A stretch of DNA of 64,000 nucleotides from an uncultured Ruminococcus sp. (GCA_902799245.1 CADBZY010000002.1:124001-188000); one strand, 5' to 3'. Counted from the first letter of the stretch, positions 8,459 to 16,908 are shown. Numbers and translations are program-made. The notes: generated by a model from the letters alone, not told the origin.

Positions 8459-9160
8459 TTATTTTTGTGCGCTTTCGGACGCTTTTTCTTCTTTATAAAC
8501 CTTATAGGAATAAATGAGCAGGATAATGGTGGCCCCGAAAAGATAGACCAGCGAGAGAATGGCCACCAGCGTCACAGGGACCAGCGCCGAGGTGACGATC
8601 ATAAGCAGCCCGATCATCACAAAGAATATGCCGCCCATTCGGTTGCATTTTTTCCATGTGTTATCGTTGTACATGCTCCACGTCACGCGGAAACCAAACA
8701 GATTGTTGCGCGGTGCCTTTGGCATGAAATTGCCCATGACGACGCACATGAGGCCTATTAAGATAAACGTCAGCCGCACGATCAGATCGGATTTGACTTC
8801 GATATTCTGCGCGGTGGCGTTGCGGTAGGTCATGTACAAAATGCCGCATTGCAGTGCGCCGAAAACCACCGGCACAGCAAGAGAAGTGATACCCAGCACC
8901 TTGGTGTTGGCCTTGGCGGTCTTTGCCTCGCTTTCGTCGGCACATTCCGCCCTCTTTGCGTAATGCTTTGTTGCAAATGAACTGACCGCAACAACCAGAA
9001 GGATGATGAGCGGCATCAACAGCAATTCGTACCGGCTGCCCATGCGGTCCACATTTCCCTCAATATTATAATGCATCGGCACGCGCTCCGGAAACAACGG
9101 CAGCACTGCGGCGGTAATGACAAGCGGAACCAGCGCGATCAATAGCTTTAGTTTTTTCAT
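8459..9160 (-). CDS. SdpI/DUF1648-family membrane protein
   Basis: 233 residues. The N-terminus (LFPERVPMHYNIEGNVDRMGSR) is the DUF1648 pattern between helix 1 and helix 2. Later helices include the SdpI-like block RLTFILIGLMCVVMGNFMPKAPRNN followed by FGFRVTWSMYNDNTWKKCNR. About six transmembrane helices are expected. In Bacillus, SdpI gives immunity to the SdpC killing factor and binds its regulator; here no toxin gene is adjacent, so immunity is not supported. ATG 9160 follows AAGGAGG; the upstream ATG at 9184 precedes that site. Confidence 0.85.
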   Translation of the reverse strand: MKKLKLLIALVPLVITAAVLPLFPERVPMHYNIEGNVDRMGSRYELLLMPLIILLVVAVSSFATKHYAKRAECADESEAKTAKANTKVLGITSLAVPVVFGALQCGILYMTYRNATAQNIEVKSDLIVRLTFILIGLMCVVMGNFMPKAPRNNLFGFRVTWSMYNDNTWKKCNRMGGIFFVMIGLLMIVTSALVPVTLVAILSLVYLFGATIILLIYSYKVYKEEKASESAQK

Positions 9161-9332
9161 GATGTTGCCTCCTTGTTTTTCCATAATAAGGTCATTGTAA
9201 AAGTGTAAGAAGAGCGTAAAAAGGGGATTGGCTCATTTGAATTTGCAGGTTTTTTCTCCGATTTTGGGCAAGGGAATATTTTTCCTTTGTGGGTTACGCC
9301 CGGGGTATATTTTCATCCAAGGTTATTGCAGC

Positions 9333-9470
9333 GAGGGGCTCTGCCCCTCTTTGTCAGCTTTGCTGACAAAGTACCCCGCAAGGGCTCTGCCCTTGACCCG
9401 CCAGGAGGAACTAGTTCCCCCTGGACTCCCACGCTCGCATTCGCTCGCTAGTTAGGGCGCTTCGCGCTTT
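9333..9470. repeat. Array of consecutive hairpins (mosaic intergenic repeat)
   Basis: The 9161-9600 gap has no credible gene. It holds at least four hairpins almost end to end: GAGGGGC-TCT-GCCCCTC (9333-9349), TTTGTCAGC with GCTGACAAA (9350-9370), AAGGGC-TCT-GCCCTT (9380-9394) and CCAGG..GGAACTAGTTCC..CCTGG (9401-9424). GC-rich inverted bits with TTCG loops follow, to about 9470. The reused GGGCTCTGCCC core and CCCGCCAGG spacer suggest a modular dispersed repeat. Only one copy of this type is in the window. Confidence 0.7.
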
Positions 9471-9597
9471 CCTTTTTCTTTACTTTTACAATTGCCTATT
9501 TCTATAATACCATTCTAACAAGCCTGCAAATAAATGTCAAGGGCAATCGGATTTTCTCATTTTTCTCATACAAAACGAAAAAAATGCGTCTTTCCCC

Positions 9598-9626
9598 TTG
9601 ACCTGCTCGAAAAATTGTTGTAGAAT
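9598..9626 (+). promoter_or_regulatory. Promoter of the proS T-box transcript
   Basis: TTGACC (9598-9603), 17-base spacer, TAGAAT (9621-9626), directly ahead of the T-box leader. Confidence 0.75.
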
Positions 9627-9639
9627 ATATCGGTACATT

Positions 9640-9951
9640 TGTTAAATGCATAAATGCTTTGATGGGAAACATGCGATGCTCTTCACCGACTACAGAGAGA
9701 AGCCGTCTGCTGCAAGGCTTTGCCGGATATTGCACCGTCCCATTCCCAGAGCTTCGGAGAGAAATAATTTCCGGCGTGCGCCCCGCGTTAAAGGGCTTCG
9801 AGTGCGTCGCGGTTTTTTCATTTCGCAATAAACCGGATGAATTCGGGTGGTAACACGGATTTTAGCTGAAAACAGGCAAGATTCGCCCCGATCTGCTTTG
9901 ATTGTTTTTATAAAAAAATCAAGGCGATGCGGGGTATTTTTATTTTTTCAG
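9640..9951 (+). promoter_or_regulatory. T-box leader, probable proline specifier
   Basis: AGAGAGAAG is at about 9705. GCTCT (9678-9682) can pair with AGAGC (9748-9752) as the base of stem I. The bases just inside the 3' strand read ATTCCCA, so CCC (Pro) at 9745-9747 is the likely specifier, in the same position relative to the following A as in the Trp leader. The T-box core GGGTGGTAACACGG is at 9845-9858. The terminator pairs CCCCG (9886-9890) with CGGGG (9930-9934) plus an inner stem, then a T-rich run. proS follows. The specifier call is less secure than the T-box call. Confidence 0.82.
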
Positions 9952-9966
9952 GAGGATTTGAACAAT

Positions 9967-11688
9967 ATGAAACTTGACAAGCTGGTCGGAGACAGATTCA
10001 AAGAAAGACCTGCCGAGTGTTCCATTGACAGCCATGCGCTGATGGTTCGCGGCGGCTACATGAAATTCATGGCAAGCGGCATTTATTCCCAGTACATGCC
10101 CTTAAAACGGATTCTGCGCAAGATCGAAAACATTATCCGCGAGGAAATGGACGGTATTGACGGTCAGGAGGTTCTCTTCCCCGTCGTCATGCCCGGCAGT
10201 CTGTGGGAGGAATCCGGCCGCTACAATTCCATTCAGAGCGAGCTGCTCCGCTTCAAGGACCGCAACGGCACCCCGATGGTGCTCGGCATGACCCATGAGG
10301 AAGCCGCCGTTCATCTGGTGCGCGACTACGCCACCACCTACACCAAATATCCTTTCATGATCTACCAGATTCAGACCAAATTCCGCGACGAGGCAAGACC
10401 GAGAGCCGGCATGATCCGCGTGCGCGAATTCACCATGAAGGACGCCTATTCCTTCCACACCTCGCAGGAGGACTTGGAGCAGTATTACGACCGCTGTCAC
10501 AAGGCTTACGAGCGCATTTTCGCCCGTGCGGGAATTCCCGAGACGATCTCCGTCAAATCCGATTCCGGCATGATGGGAGGCAGCGTATCGCATGAATTCA
10601 TGCTGCTGACCCCCGTCGGCGAGGACTCCATCGTGCTCTGCCGTGACTGCGGCTACAGCGCCAACATGGAAGCCGCCGACTGCATTACCGAGAACACGCC
10701 CGACGCGGAACTGAAAGAACTGGAACTGGTTCACACGCCCGGCGCTCACACCATTGAGGATCTCTGTGAATTCCTCGGCACCACGCCGGATAAGACCTGC
10801 AAAGCGGTTGTCTATCAGCGCAACATGGACGACAGCTACATCGTCATCTTCCTGCGCGGCGATCTCGATGTGAACGAAACGAAGGTCACCAACTTCCTCG
10901 GCTGCGACATTCACCCCGCCACCGTCACCGAGGACTGCGGCATCGTTGCCGGATTCATCGGCCCGAAGGGTCTGCCGGAGAATGTCACCGCGCTGTACGA
11001 CAATTCCCTCATCAATCTCACCAACTTCCCCTGCGGCGGCAACAAGGTGGATTACCACTACGTCAACTTCAATATGGAACGTGACTTCGGCAAAGTCGAA
11101 TATCACGACTTCGCCAAGGCATTTGTCGGCGGCATCTGCCCGGTCTGCGGCAAGCATACGCTCGACGTTTCCAGAGGTATCGAGGTCGGCAACATCTTCC
11201 AGCTCGGCACCAAGTACACCGAGTCAATGAACATGCAGTACGTGGACAGCGAGGGCGAAATGCACTATCCCATCATGGGCTGCTACGGCATCGGCGTGGG
11301 ACGTCTTGCCGCCTCGGTCTGCGAAGCGCATCACGACGATTACGGCCCCATCTGGCCCATGTCAATTGCGCCGTGGCAGGTTAATCTCTGCTGCGTGCGT
11401 TCGGATGACGAACAGTGCAAGGCATTTGCCGACGCGCTCTATGACGAGCTGCAGAAGCGCGGTGTGGAAGTCATTTATGACGACCGCAACGTCCGTCCCG
11501 GCGTGATGTTCTCCGACAGCGACCTGCTCGGAATTCCTGTCCGCGCGGTGGTAAGTCCCCGCAACATGAAAGATAACATGGTTGAAATTTCCACGCGCGA
11601 CAAGTCGGTGCAGAAGAAGGTTCCCACCGAATCCGCAGCCGACGAAATTCAGTCGCTTGTGAATGAACTGCTTGCAAAGTGCAAGTAA
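9967..11688 (+). CDS. proS: Prolyl-tRNA synthetase (bacterial type)
   Basis: Class II synthetase charging tRNA-Pro. 573 residues, the usual length of the bacterial type with the INS editing domain (about residues 230-390) between motifs 2 and 3. Visible: motif 1 around LRKIENIIREEMDGIDGQEV; motif 2 TKFRDEARPRAGMIRVREF; motif 3 MGCYGIGVGRLAASVCE; and a C-terminal anticodon-binding domain (EVIYDDRNVRPGVMFSDSDL). ATG 9967 follows AGGAGG; the frame stays open upstream only because it reads through the leader terminator. Expression should respond to uncharged tRNA-Pro through the T-box. Confidence 0.96.
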   Translation: MKLDKLVGDRFKERPAECSIDSHALMVRGGYMKFMASGIYSQYMPLKRILRKIENIIREEMDGIDGQEVLFPVVMPGSLWEESGRYNSIQSELLRFKDRNGTPMVLGMTHEEAAVHLVRDYATTYTKYPFMIYQIQTKFRDEARPRAGMIRVREFTMKDAYSFHTSQEDLEQYYDRCHKAYERIFARAGIPETISVKSDSGMMGGSVSHEFMLLTPVGEDSIVLCRDCGYSANMEAADCITENTPDAELKELELVHTPGAHTIEDLCEFLGTTPDKTCKAVVYQRNMDDSYIVIFLRGDLDVNETKVTNFLGCDIHPATVTEDCGIVAGFIGPKGLPENVTALYDNSLINLTNFPCGGNKVDYHYVNFNMERDFGKVEYHDFAKAFVGGICPVCGKHTLDVSRGIEVGNIFQLGTKYTESMNMQYVDSEGEMHYPIMGCYGIGVGRLAASVCEAHHDDYGPIWPMSIAPWQVNLCCVRSDDEQCKAFADALYDELQKRGVEVIYDDRNVRPGVMFSDSDLLGIPVRAVVSPRNMKDNMVEISTRDKSVQKKVPTESAADEIQSLVNELLAKCK

Positions 11689-11722
11689 TGATAATAATTC
11701 GTAAATAATTACACCTATAACT

Positions 11723-11772
11723 AATAAAACTGCTGTACACGGACAAATCAATGTGTGTACAGCAGTTTTATT
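11723..11772. terminator. Two-way terminator between proS and the accessory cassette
   Basis: AATAAAACTGCTGTACAC (11723-11740) is perfectly repeated in inverse at 11755-11772, with T-rich ends on both strands. It lies between convergent genes. Confidence 0.85.
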
Positions 11773-11800
11773 TTGTGATGTAAAGCTGCAACCGATAGTG

Positions 11801-12121
11801 CTATCCCATAATGCACGCGGTAATAAGAGAAGCTATCAGTTCCAAGCCAAGTGATTCTGCAAAAGCCAGAACAAAGCTGCCTAACTTACCGCAAATGGCT
11901 TTGACCTTAGATTCATCTTTTTTCTCACAGGCATCTTTCATTTCTGACGCAAATTGCCTTGCAGAAGGAGGGATCTGCTGAGAATTAAGCATCGCAACTT
12001 CTCTTGTGAGACAATTCCAGTCTATTGTTCCAATATTTGGTGAAGCATTATAGTAGTTGGTAATAGGACCGTTAACTGGTCCGGTCGTAACAATACCGCC
12101 AATGTTCTGAATATTTGACAT
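11801..12121 (-). CDS. Unknown small protein with a VNGPITN motif
   Basis: 106 residues, no signal peptide. The N-terminus carries GGIVTTGPVNGPITN (residues 8-22), nearly the same as the last residues of the protein encoded just upstream (GGVVAEGSVNGPITN). The C-terminal half (from about 35: LTREVAMLNSQQIPPSARQF, then a charged helix EKKDESKVKAICGKLGSFVL and a hydrophobic end SLGLELIASLITACIMG) resembles the helical C-terminal domains of bacterial proteins that pair a Gly/Asn-rich turn motif with an adapter helix bundle. That resemblance is from memory and tentative. ATG 12121 follows AGGGAGAAAG. It is 27 bases from the upstream gene, so one operon. Codon use is AT-rich relative to the flanks. 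Confidence 0.7.
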   Translation of the reverse strand: MSNIQNIGGIVTTGPVNGPITNYYNASPNIGTIDWNCLTREVAMLNSQQIPPSARQFASEMKDACEKKDESKVKAICGKLGSFVLAFAESLGLELIASLITACIMG

Positions 12122-12148
12122 ATTCTCTTTCTCCCTGTAGCATAGCTA

Positions 12149-12676
12149 TTACATTTTAGCCTGGTTGGTAATCGGACCATTTACAGAGCCTTCCGCAACT
12201 ACGCCGCCAGTATTGTTAATCGTTTTCTGTGACATATCAATTGAATAAGTTACTCGTGCAGCGCCGTTCTGAACTGCATCAAATATTGTGTTCTTAACTC
12301 TGTTAAGGAAAGTCAGATCATCGCTGTGATAAGCTAAACTACTTCCTGCTGATAATTCAATAACCAAGGCGTAAATTCTATACTTTTTCTTCTGGATATA
12401 ATTATATACCATGTATCCAACGCCACCAAAGCAGGCCAGTCCCGGAATAATCAGAATCGGCGAATCATTAAACCCAGCTCCAAAACATACAAATCCGACA
12501 ATAGCCAGCACGGCCATGAGTTTCCAAGGCAGCTTATACACAGGCGTATCGTCAATACACTTGATCTGAGTAATGTTGCTCAATGCAACAATTGAGTCCT
12601 CCGTGCGAAGCGCGTTGCCCTGCAGCGTCAAAGTGTTACCGCTGTCTGTCATTGTTCCTAAAATCTGTTGTGCCAT
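12149..12676 (-). CDS. DUF6232-like membrane protein with a C-terminal VNGPITN motif
   Basis: 175 residues. A beta-rich N-terminal part (about 1-50, LSNITQIKCIDD) precedes two hydrophobic helices (about 55-72 and 75-95, with GFVCFGAGF and LACFGGVGYMVYNYI). A cytoplasmic beta/alpha domain with KKYRIYALVIELSAGSS and a helix LNRVKNTIFDAVQNG follows, the layout I associate with DUF6232. The extreme C-terminus (157-171) is GGVVAEGSVNGPITN, shared with the next protein's N-terminus. ATG 12676 is chosen for GGAGG eight bases upstream; ATG 12691 lies before it. A strong promoter at 12752-12780 drives the pair. Confidence 0.72.
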   Translation of the reverse strand: MAQQILGTMTDSGNTLTLQGNALRTEDSIVALSNITQIKCIDDTPVYKLPWKLMAVLAIVGFVCFGAGFNDSPILIIPGLACFGGVGYMVYNYIQKKKYRIYALVIELSAGSSLAYHSDDLTFLNRVKNTIFDAVQNGAARVTYSIDMSQKTINNTGGVVAEGSVNGPITNQAKM

Positions 12677-12700
12677 AAAAATTACCTCCAAAATATGTAT

Positions 12701-12780
12701 TAAACGATAGGCTTATACGAAATAATACGTTAATCCTTATCGTTTATTGGAATTATAACATAATCTTTGTAAAAAGTCAA
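12701..12780 (-). promoter_or_regulatory. Promoter and putative operator of the VNGPITN operon
   Basis: On the minus strand TTGACT (12780-12775), 17 bases, TATAAT (12757-12752) is a near-consensus promoter. Downstream of the -10, at the expected start of transcription, lies a perfect 9-bp inverted repeat TAAACGATA (12701-12709) / TATCGTTTA (12738-12746). That is a plausible operator for the divergently encoded Xre protein. The operator role is inference. Confidence 0.65.
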
Positions 12781-12868
12781 TACTATAAGTTTAACTAAAT
12801 CAATTAATATATGTATATTTTAACCTATTAGTGTTATTCTTTATAAAAAAGAGTAAGGATGGGTATAA

Positions 12869-13195
12869 ATGGCAGTTGATTTTAAGCTCATTGGCAAGCG
12901 AATTCAGGAAAAACGAAAAGAACTGAAAAAAACTCAAGAGGATTTAGCTGAATATCTGGATGTTTCTGTCGGTTACGTAAGTAACATGGAACGCGGTACT
13001 ACTAAAATCAGTCTAACGACTTTGGTTAACATTTCGGACTTTCTTGGTTGTGACGTATCTGATTTGGTATCCAAAGTATCCACCAACGGAAACGGCTATT
13101 TGAGTGAGGAATTAGGAGCTTTGATTAATTCATTAAGTAATCAAGAAAAACACATATTGTTGTCACTTTTGCAAACATATAAAAAAATCAGCTAA
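12869..13195 (+). CDS. Xre-family HTH transcriptional regulator
   Basis: 108 residues. An HTH_3 domain fills residues 7-65: LIGKRIQEKRKELKKTQEDL, then the recognition helix in VSVGYVSNMERGTTKIS. A short C-terminal helical tail (about 80-108) could dimerise. It is divergent from the two VNGPITN genes, separated by a 192-base AT-rich region with their promoter and an inverted repeat, so it probably autoregulates and controls that pair. AT-rich codon use matches the cassette and not the flanking housekeeping genes. Confidence 0.88.
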   Translation: MAVDFKLIGKRIQEKRKELKKTQEDLAEYLDVSVGYVSNMERGTTKISLTTLVNISDFLGCDVSDLVSKVSTNGNGYLSEELGALINSLSNQEKHILLSLLQTYKKIS

Positions 13196-13271
13196 TCATT
13201 TTTTCTGAACAATGTTTTTTATCGTTCACTGTTCGAATATTAGTTTGTCAAGTTCATTGCAAAATAATTAC

Positions 13272-13314
13272 GCCCTGCCGTGTCAGTTCAAATGACGCGG
13301 CAGGGCTGTTTTTC
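13272..13314. terminator. Terminator between the Xre gene and the flavodoxin gene
   Basis: GCCCTGCCGTGTCA (13272-13285) pairs with TGACGCGGCAGGGC (13293-13306), followed by TGTTTTTC. Convergent genes flank it. Confidence 0.85.
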
Positions 13315-13324
13315 TGTTATGATA

Positions 13325-13822
13325 TCACTGCTTCAACTGTGCGGCGAATTCCGCCAGCTTCTTTTCGTTGTCAGCCGAGAGGGAATTGGTATTGCCTACA
13401 AGGGAAACCGTTGCGCCGATCTTCGGCAGCATCGTTTTGAGGTCGGCAATGCATTTGGTATTGTCGCCGCCTCCGCTGAGGGTGAATACAGCCGTCACCT
13501 TGTCGGTAAGGTTATGCTGTCTGGCGTATTTCTTGGCGAAGGTGCGCACGAAAGAAGCGCATTTTGCGTTCCAGACGGGCGTGCCGAGAATGATTCTGTC
13601 ATACTGGCTGAGATCCGCGGAAAATTCCTTCAACGCGGGACAAAGTCCGAATGCGACCTGTCCGCCGCCCTGCATGATCGTGCGGAATGTGGGCTTGCCG
13701 GCGGATTTTATCGGCTTAACCGGCTGAATTTCGCAGACGTCAGCCCCGATTGCCTTTGCAAGCGTTTCGGCGGCTTGTTTCGTATTGCCGTCGAGGGAGT
13801 AATAGACGATGATCGTTTTCAT
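13325..13822 (-). CDS. Flavodoxin-like protein
   Basis: 165 residues. The FMN phosphate loop is at the very start: IIVYYSLDGNTKQAAE (residues 4-19). Flavodoxin-type strands follow with DRIILGTPVWNAKCASFVR, whose tryptophan probably stacks on the flavin, and VFTLSGGGDNTKC near 115. It is a cytoplasmic electron carrier or small quinone/iron reductase; the partner is unknown. ATG 13822 is preceded by GGAGGTAAT. It is monocistronic between two terminators. Confidence 0.88.
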   Translation of the reverse strand: MKTIIVYYSLDGNTKQAAETLAKAIGADVCEIQPVKPIKSAGKPTFRTIMQGGGQVAFGLCPALKEFSADLSQYDRIILGTPVWNAKCASFVRTFAKKYARQHNLTDKVTAVFTLSGGGDNTKCIADLKTMLPKIGATVSLVGNTNSLSADNEKKLAEFAAQLKQ

Positions 13823-13906
13823 ATTTTTTATATTACCTCCGTTTTTTCAAATCATTCTTCCAACTCTATTTTCATTATACATCATTCCACGCCAAAAGTC
13901 AAAACG

Positions 13907-13955
13907 AAAAGCCGCATTTCCGTCAATCTTCTGACACGGGAAACGCGGCTTTATT
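13907..13955 (-). terminator. Terminator of the transketolase operon
   Basis: AAAGCCGC-A-TTTCCGT pairs with ACGGGAAA-C-GCGGCTTT around a 12-base loop. On the minus strand it follows the stop codon of the C-terminal transketolase gene and ends in a T-run. Confidence 0.8.
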
Positions 13956-13981
13956 ATTTAAGTATAAAGTGTTTAAAAAAT

Positions 13982-14929
13982 TTACTTCTTCAGCGCGACA
14001 GCCTTCTTTGCGGTGGCAACGATATTGGCAGCGCTCAGACCGAATATGTCGAGCAGCTCCACAGCGGGACCGCTCTTGCCGAATTTGTCGTTGACGCCGA
14101 CGCGCAGCACCGGAACGGGATTCTCTTCGCAGACGACCTCGCAGACCGCGCTGCCCAGACCGCCGATAATGCTGTGTTCCTCGGCTGTGACAATGGCGCC
14201 GGTCTTTGCGGCACTTTCCAGAACAAGCTCTCTGTCGATCGGCTTGACAGTAGCCATGTTGACAATGCGTGCGCTGATACCCTCGGCGGCAAGCTGCTTG
14301 CCCGCATCAATGGCCTTCTCAACCATCAGGCCGTTGGCAATGATGGTCACGTCGGTGCCTTCGCTGAGCACAACGCCCTTGCCGATCTCAAATTTATAGC
14401 TGCTGTCGAACACTACCGGAACGGCCAGTCTGCCGAAACGCAGATAGCAGGGGCCATGCATCTCTGCAACGGCTCTGGTGGCGAGTCTTGCCTCGGTGTC
14501 GTCCGCCGGAACGATGACCGTCATGTTCGGAATAGTGCGCATGAGCGAAATATCCTCGCAACACTGGTGGCTTGCGCCGTCCTCACCGACAGAAATGCCG
14601 CCGTGCGTCGCGCCGATCTTGACATTCAGCTTGGGATAGGCAATGGAATTGCGGATCTGCTCAAAGGAACGTCCCGAAGCGAACATCGCAAAGGAGCTTG
14701 CAAACACGATATTGCCGCACGCAGCCATACCGGCGGCGATGCTCATCATGTTCTGCTCGGCGATGCCGCAGTCAAAGAATTTTTCGGGGTGAGCTTTCTT
14801 GACCTTGGAAGTCTTGGTAGCGCCTGCCAAGTCAGCGTCGAACACATACAGGTTCGGGATTTCGCCGGCCAGCTCCACCAGCGTATCGGAATAACCCTCA
14901 CGGGTTGCAATCTTTTTTACGTCTGCCAT
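13982..14929 (-). CDS. Transketolase, C-terminal subunit
   Basis: 315 residues holding the pyrimidine-binding and C-terminal domains of transketolase as a separate polypeptide. Visible: FDADLAGATKTSKVKKAHPE, the conserved catalytic Glu in DCGIAEQNMMSIAAGMA, and THGGISVGEDGASHQCCED in the substrate funnel. A C-terminal Rossmann-like domain follows (VTAEEHSIIGGLGSAV). With the subunit encoded 19 bases upstream it would form a heterotetramer that moves two-carbon units in the non-oxidative pentose phosphate pathway. The split form is common in Clostridia and archaea. Confidence 0.94.
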   Translation of the reverse strand: MADVKKIATREGYSDTLVELAGEIPNLYVFDADLAGATKTSKVKKAHPEKFFDCGIAEQNMMSIAAGMAACGNIVFASSFAMFASGRSFEQIRNSIAYPKLNVKIGATHGGISVGEDGASHQCCEDISLMRTIPNMTVIVPADDTEARLATRAVAEMHGPCYLRFGRLAVPVVFDSSYKFEIGKGVVLSEGTDVTIIANGLMVEKAIDAGKQLAAEGISARIVNMATVKPIDRELVLESAAKTGAIVTAEEHSIIGGLGSAVCEVVCEENPVPVLRVGVNDKFGKSGPAVELLDIFGLSAANIVATAKKAVALKK

Positions 14930-14948
14930 ATCTATTCTCTCCCTCCGA

Positions 14949-15794
14949 TTATTCGGCTTCCAAAGCGCTGTATGCAGTTTTCAGCTCGTTCATGGCGTTC
15001 TCGTACTGCTCCGCGTTGGGGGCGACGCCGTGCCAGCCGACCTGATTTTCCATGAAGGAAACGCCCTTTCCCTTGACGGTGTGCATAATCACCGCTGTGG
15101 GCTTGTCCTTGACGCTCTTAGCCTGCGCTATTGCGTCCTCGATCTGGTCGAAGTCGTGACCGTCGATTTCAACGGTGTTCCAGCCGAAAGCCGCAAACTT
15201 TTCGGGAATCGGATAGGGAGAATTGACTTCTTCCATGGTGCCGTCTATCTGGAGATTGTTGTTGTCAATGAATATCATGAGGTTGTCCAGTTTCTTGTGA
15301 GAAGCAAACATAGCCGCCTCCCAGACCTGACCCTCCTGAATCTCGCCGTCACCCAGCACGGAATACACTCTGTAATCCTTACCGGTGATCTTGCCGTTGA
15401 GAGCCATACCCACGGCGCAGGAAACGCCCTGACCGAGCGAACCGGTGGACATATCCACACCGGGAACCTTCCTCATATCGGGATGACCCTGCAAAAAACT
15501 GGTCGGCTTGCGGAGGTTCTTGATTTCATCCTCCGGGAAAAAGCCCTTGACTGCCAGCGCGCCGTAAAGCGCGGGAGCTGCATGTCCCTTGGACAGCACG
15601 AAGCGGTCTCTGTCCTCCCACTTGGGATTGGAAGGATCGACCTTCATCTCTTTGAAGTAAAGGTATGTAATCACATCAGCAGCCGAAAGCGATCCACCGG
15701 GATGTCCGCTCTTGGCATTGAATGTACCCTCGATTATGTGCTGTCTGACCCTGTTAGCGGTCAGGGAAAGCTGCTTCTTCTCACTGGAATCCAT
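14949..15794 (-). CDS. Transketolase, N-terminal subunit
   Basis: 281 residues, the thiamine-diphosphate-binding half. Seen are AKSGHPGGSLSAADVITYLY, DRFVLSKGHAAPALYGAL, and the ThDP motif GDGEIQEGQVWEAA with the closing NN in FIDNNNLQIDG. ATG 15794 (MDSSEKK) is preceded by CAGGAGG at 7 bases; the open frame continues 26 codons further upstream without a ribosome site. It precedes the C-terminal subunit in one operon. Confidence 0.94.
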   Translation of the reverse strand: MDSSEKKQLSLTANRVRQHIIEGTFNAKSGHPGGSLSAADVITYLYFKEMKVDPSNPKWEDRDRFVLSKGHAAPALYGALAVKGFFPEDEIKNLRKPTSFLQGHPDMRKVPGVDMSTGSLGQGVSCAVGMALNGKITGKDYRVYSVLGDGEIQEGQVWEAAMFASHKKLDNLMIFIDNNNLQIDGTMEEVNSPYPIPEKFAAFGWNTVEIDGHDFDQIEDAIAQAKSVKDKPTAVIMHTVKGKGVSFMENQVGWHGVAPNAEQYENAMNELKTAYSALEAE

Positions 15795-15931
15795 TTGAAT
15801 GCCTCCTGTTTGTAAAACGAAGTTTAAATAATTGGCGATCAATACACAGAGTTCTTGTTGTTGTACTTTCAAACCCTATTGTATATCATCTCTCATTTGA
15901 AGCGATTTGTCAAGCATAATCGGCATGATTA

Positions 15932-15968
15932 AAGCCGCCGAGGGAGAAAATCTACAACGGCGGCAAAT
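15932..15968 (-). terminator. Weak stem-loop after rluD
   Basis: On the minus strand TTTGCCGCC...GGCGGCTTTAAT forms a nine-pair stem right after the rluD stop. The T-run is short, so it may be an inefficient terminator at the end of the long minus-strand block. Confidence 0.5.
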
Positions 15969-15969
15969 T

Positions 15970-16908
15970 TTATTGAACACTGAGCGCTAATTTATGCAAA
16001 ACAGCATTGAAATATTCCGGCAATTCGCTCGTCAGATACAGGCTTCTGCCGTCCCTCGGGTGAATAAATCCTATCTCGCGGGCGTGAAGGCATTGCCCCT
16101 CGCAGCAGGAAAACTGCTGCTTTGCTCCGCCGTATACAGGATCACACGCCACAGGATGTCCTATATAAGCCATATGAACCCTGATCTGATGCGTTCTGCC
16201 GGTTTCCAGCGTGAGACGAACATGGGTAAAGGTTCCCAATGAGCCGCTGTATCGGCCTAAAACCTCGTAATGCGTGATCGCTTCGCGGCTGTTTTTATCC
16301 GTCACCGCCATTTTCTTGCGGTCGGTGGGGTGCCGTCCAATGGGAGCGTTGACGGTGCCGCTGTCTTCCCTGAGATTGCCGACTACAACCGCCTCATACC
16401 TTCTGGTAAAACTGTGCTCCTTGATCTGTTCGGCAAGGGATTTGTGGGCAAAATCGTTCTTGGCGACGATGAGCAGACCGCTGGTCATCATGTCGATGCG
16501 ATGGACAATGCCGGGACGTTCCACGCCGTTGATGCCTGACAGCGAATCGCCGCAGTGATACATCAAAGCATTCACCAGCGTGCCGCTGTAATGCCCCGCC
16601 GCCGGATGCACCACCATTCCCTTCGGCTTGTTGACCACCAGAAGATCGCTGTCCTCATAGGGAATGTCAAGCGGAATGTTTTCCGGCTCGATCTCCGGCT
16701 TGACATTCTCCGGAAGATCAACCGAAACGGCATCGCCCGGAACAACCTTTGTCTTTTTGTCGGCGGGTCTGCCGTTCACCGTGACAAGTCCCTGCTCGAT
16801 CAGCTTTTGCAGGAAGGAACGGGAAGCCTCGGGTATCAATACGGCGAGTGTTTTATCCAAACGCCCGCCGTCATTTTCTGCAATTATGATGTTTTTTAAC
16901 TCAGCCAT
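15970..16908 (-). CDS. rluD: RluA/RluD-family 23S rRNA pseudouridine synthase
   Basis: 312 residues. An N-terminal S4 domain (about 10-70, GGRLDKTLAVLIPEASRSFLQKLI) precedes the catalytic domain with IVHRIDMMTSGLLIVAKN, where the Asp is the nucleophile, and GRTHQIRVHMAYIGHPVACDP. ATG 16908 is four bases after the lspA stop. The lspA-rluD order is standard in Firmicutes. The exact uridine target (RluD-like or RluC-like) cannot be decided from sequence alone. Confidence 0.92.
   Translation of the reverse strand: MAELKNIIIAENDGGRLDKTLAVLIPEASRSFLQKLIEQGLVTVNGRPADKKTKVVPGDAVSVDLPENVKPEIEPENIPLDIPYEDSDLLVVNKPKGMVVHPAAGHYSGTLVNALMYHCGDSLSGINGVERPGIVHRIDMMTSGLLIVAKNDFAHKSLAEQIKEHSFTRRYEAVVVGNLREDSGTVNAPIGRHPTDRKKMAVTDKNSREAITHYEVLGRYSGSLGTFTHVRLTLETGRTHQIRVHMAYIGHPVACDPVYGGAKQQFSCCEGQCLHAREIGFIHPRDGRSLYLTSELPEYFNAVLHKLALSVQ

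Noticed and set aside
8459..9160. Immunity protein of an Sdp-type toxin system
   Set aside because: The protein is SdpI/DUF1648-like, but no sdpC-like precursor, processing genes or ArsR-type regulator lie nearby.
9847..9966. Upstream extension of proS by 40 codons
   Set aside because: The extension reads through the T-box core and leader terminator; AGGAGG precedes ATG 9967.
13280..15055. 591-codon plus-strand frame over the flavodoxin and transketolase genes
   Set aside because: Crosses terminators and two well-identified minus-strand genes; no domain seen.
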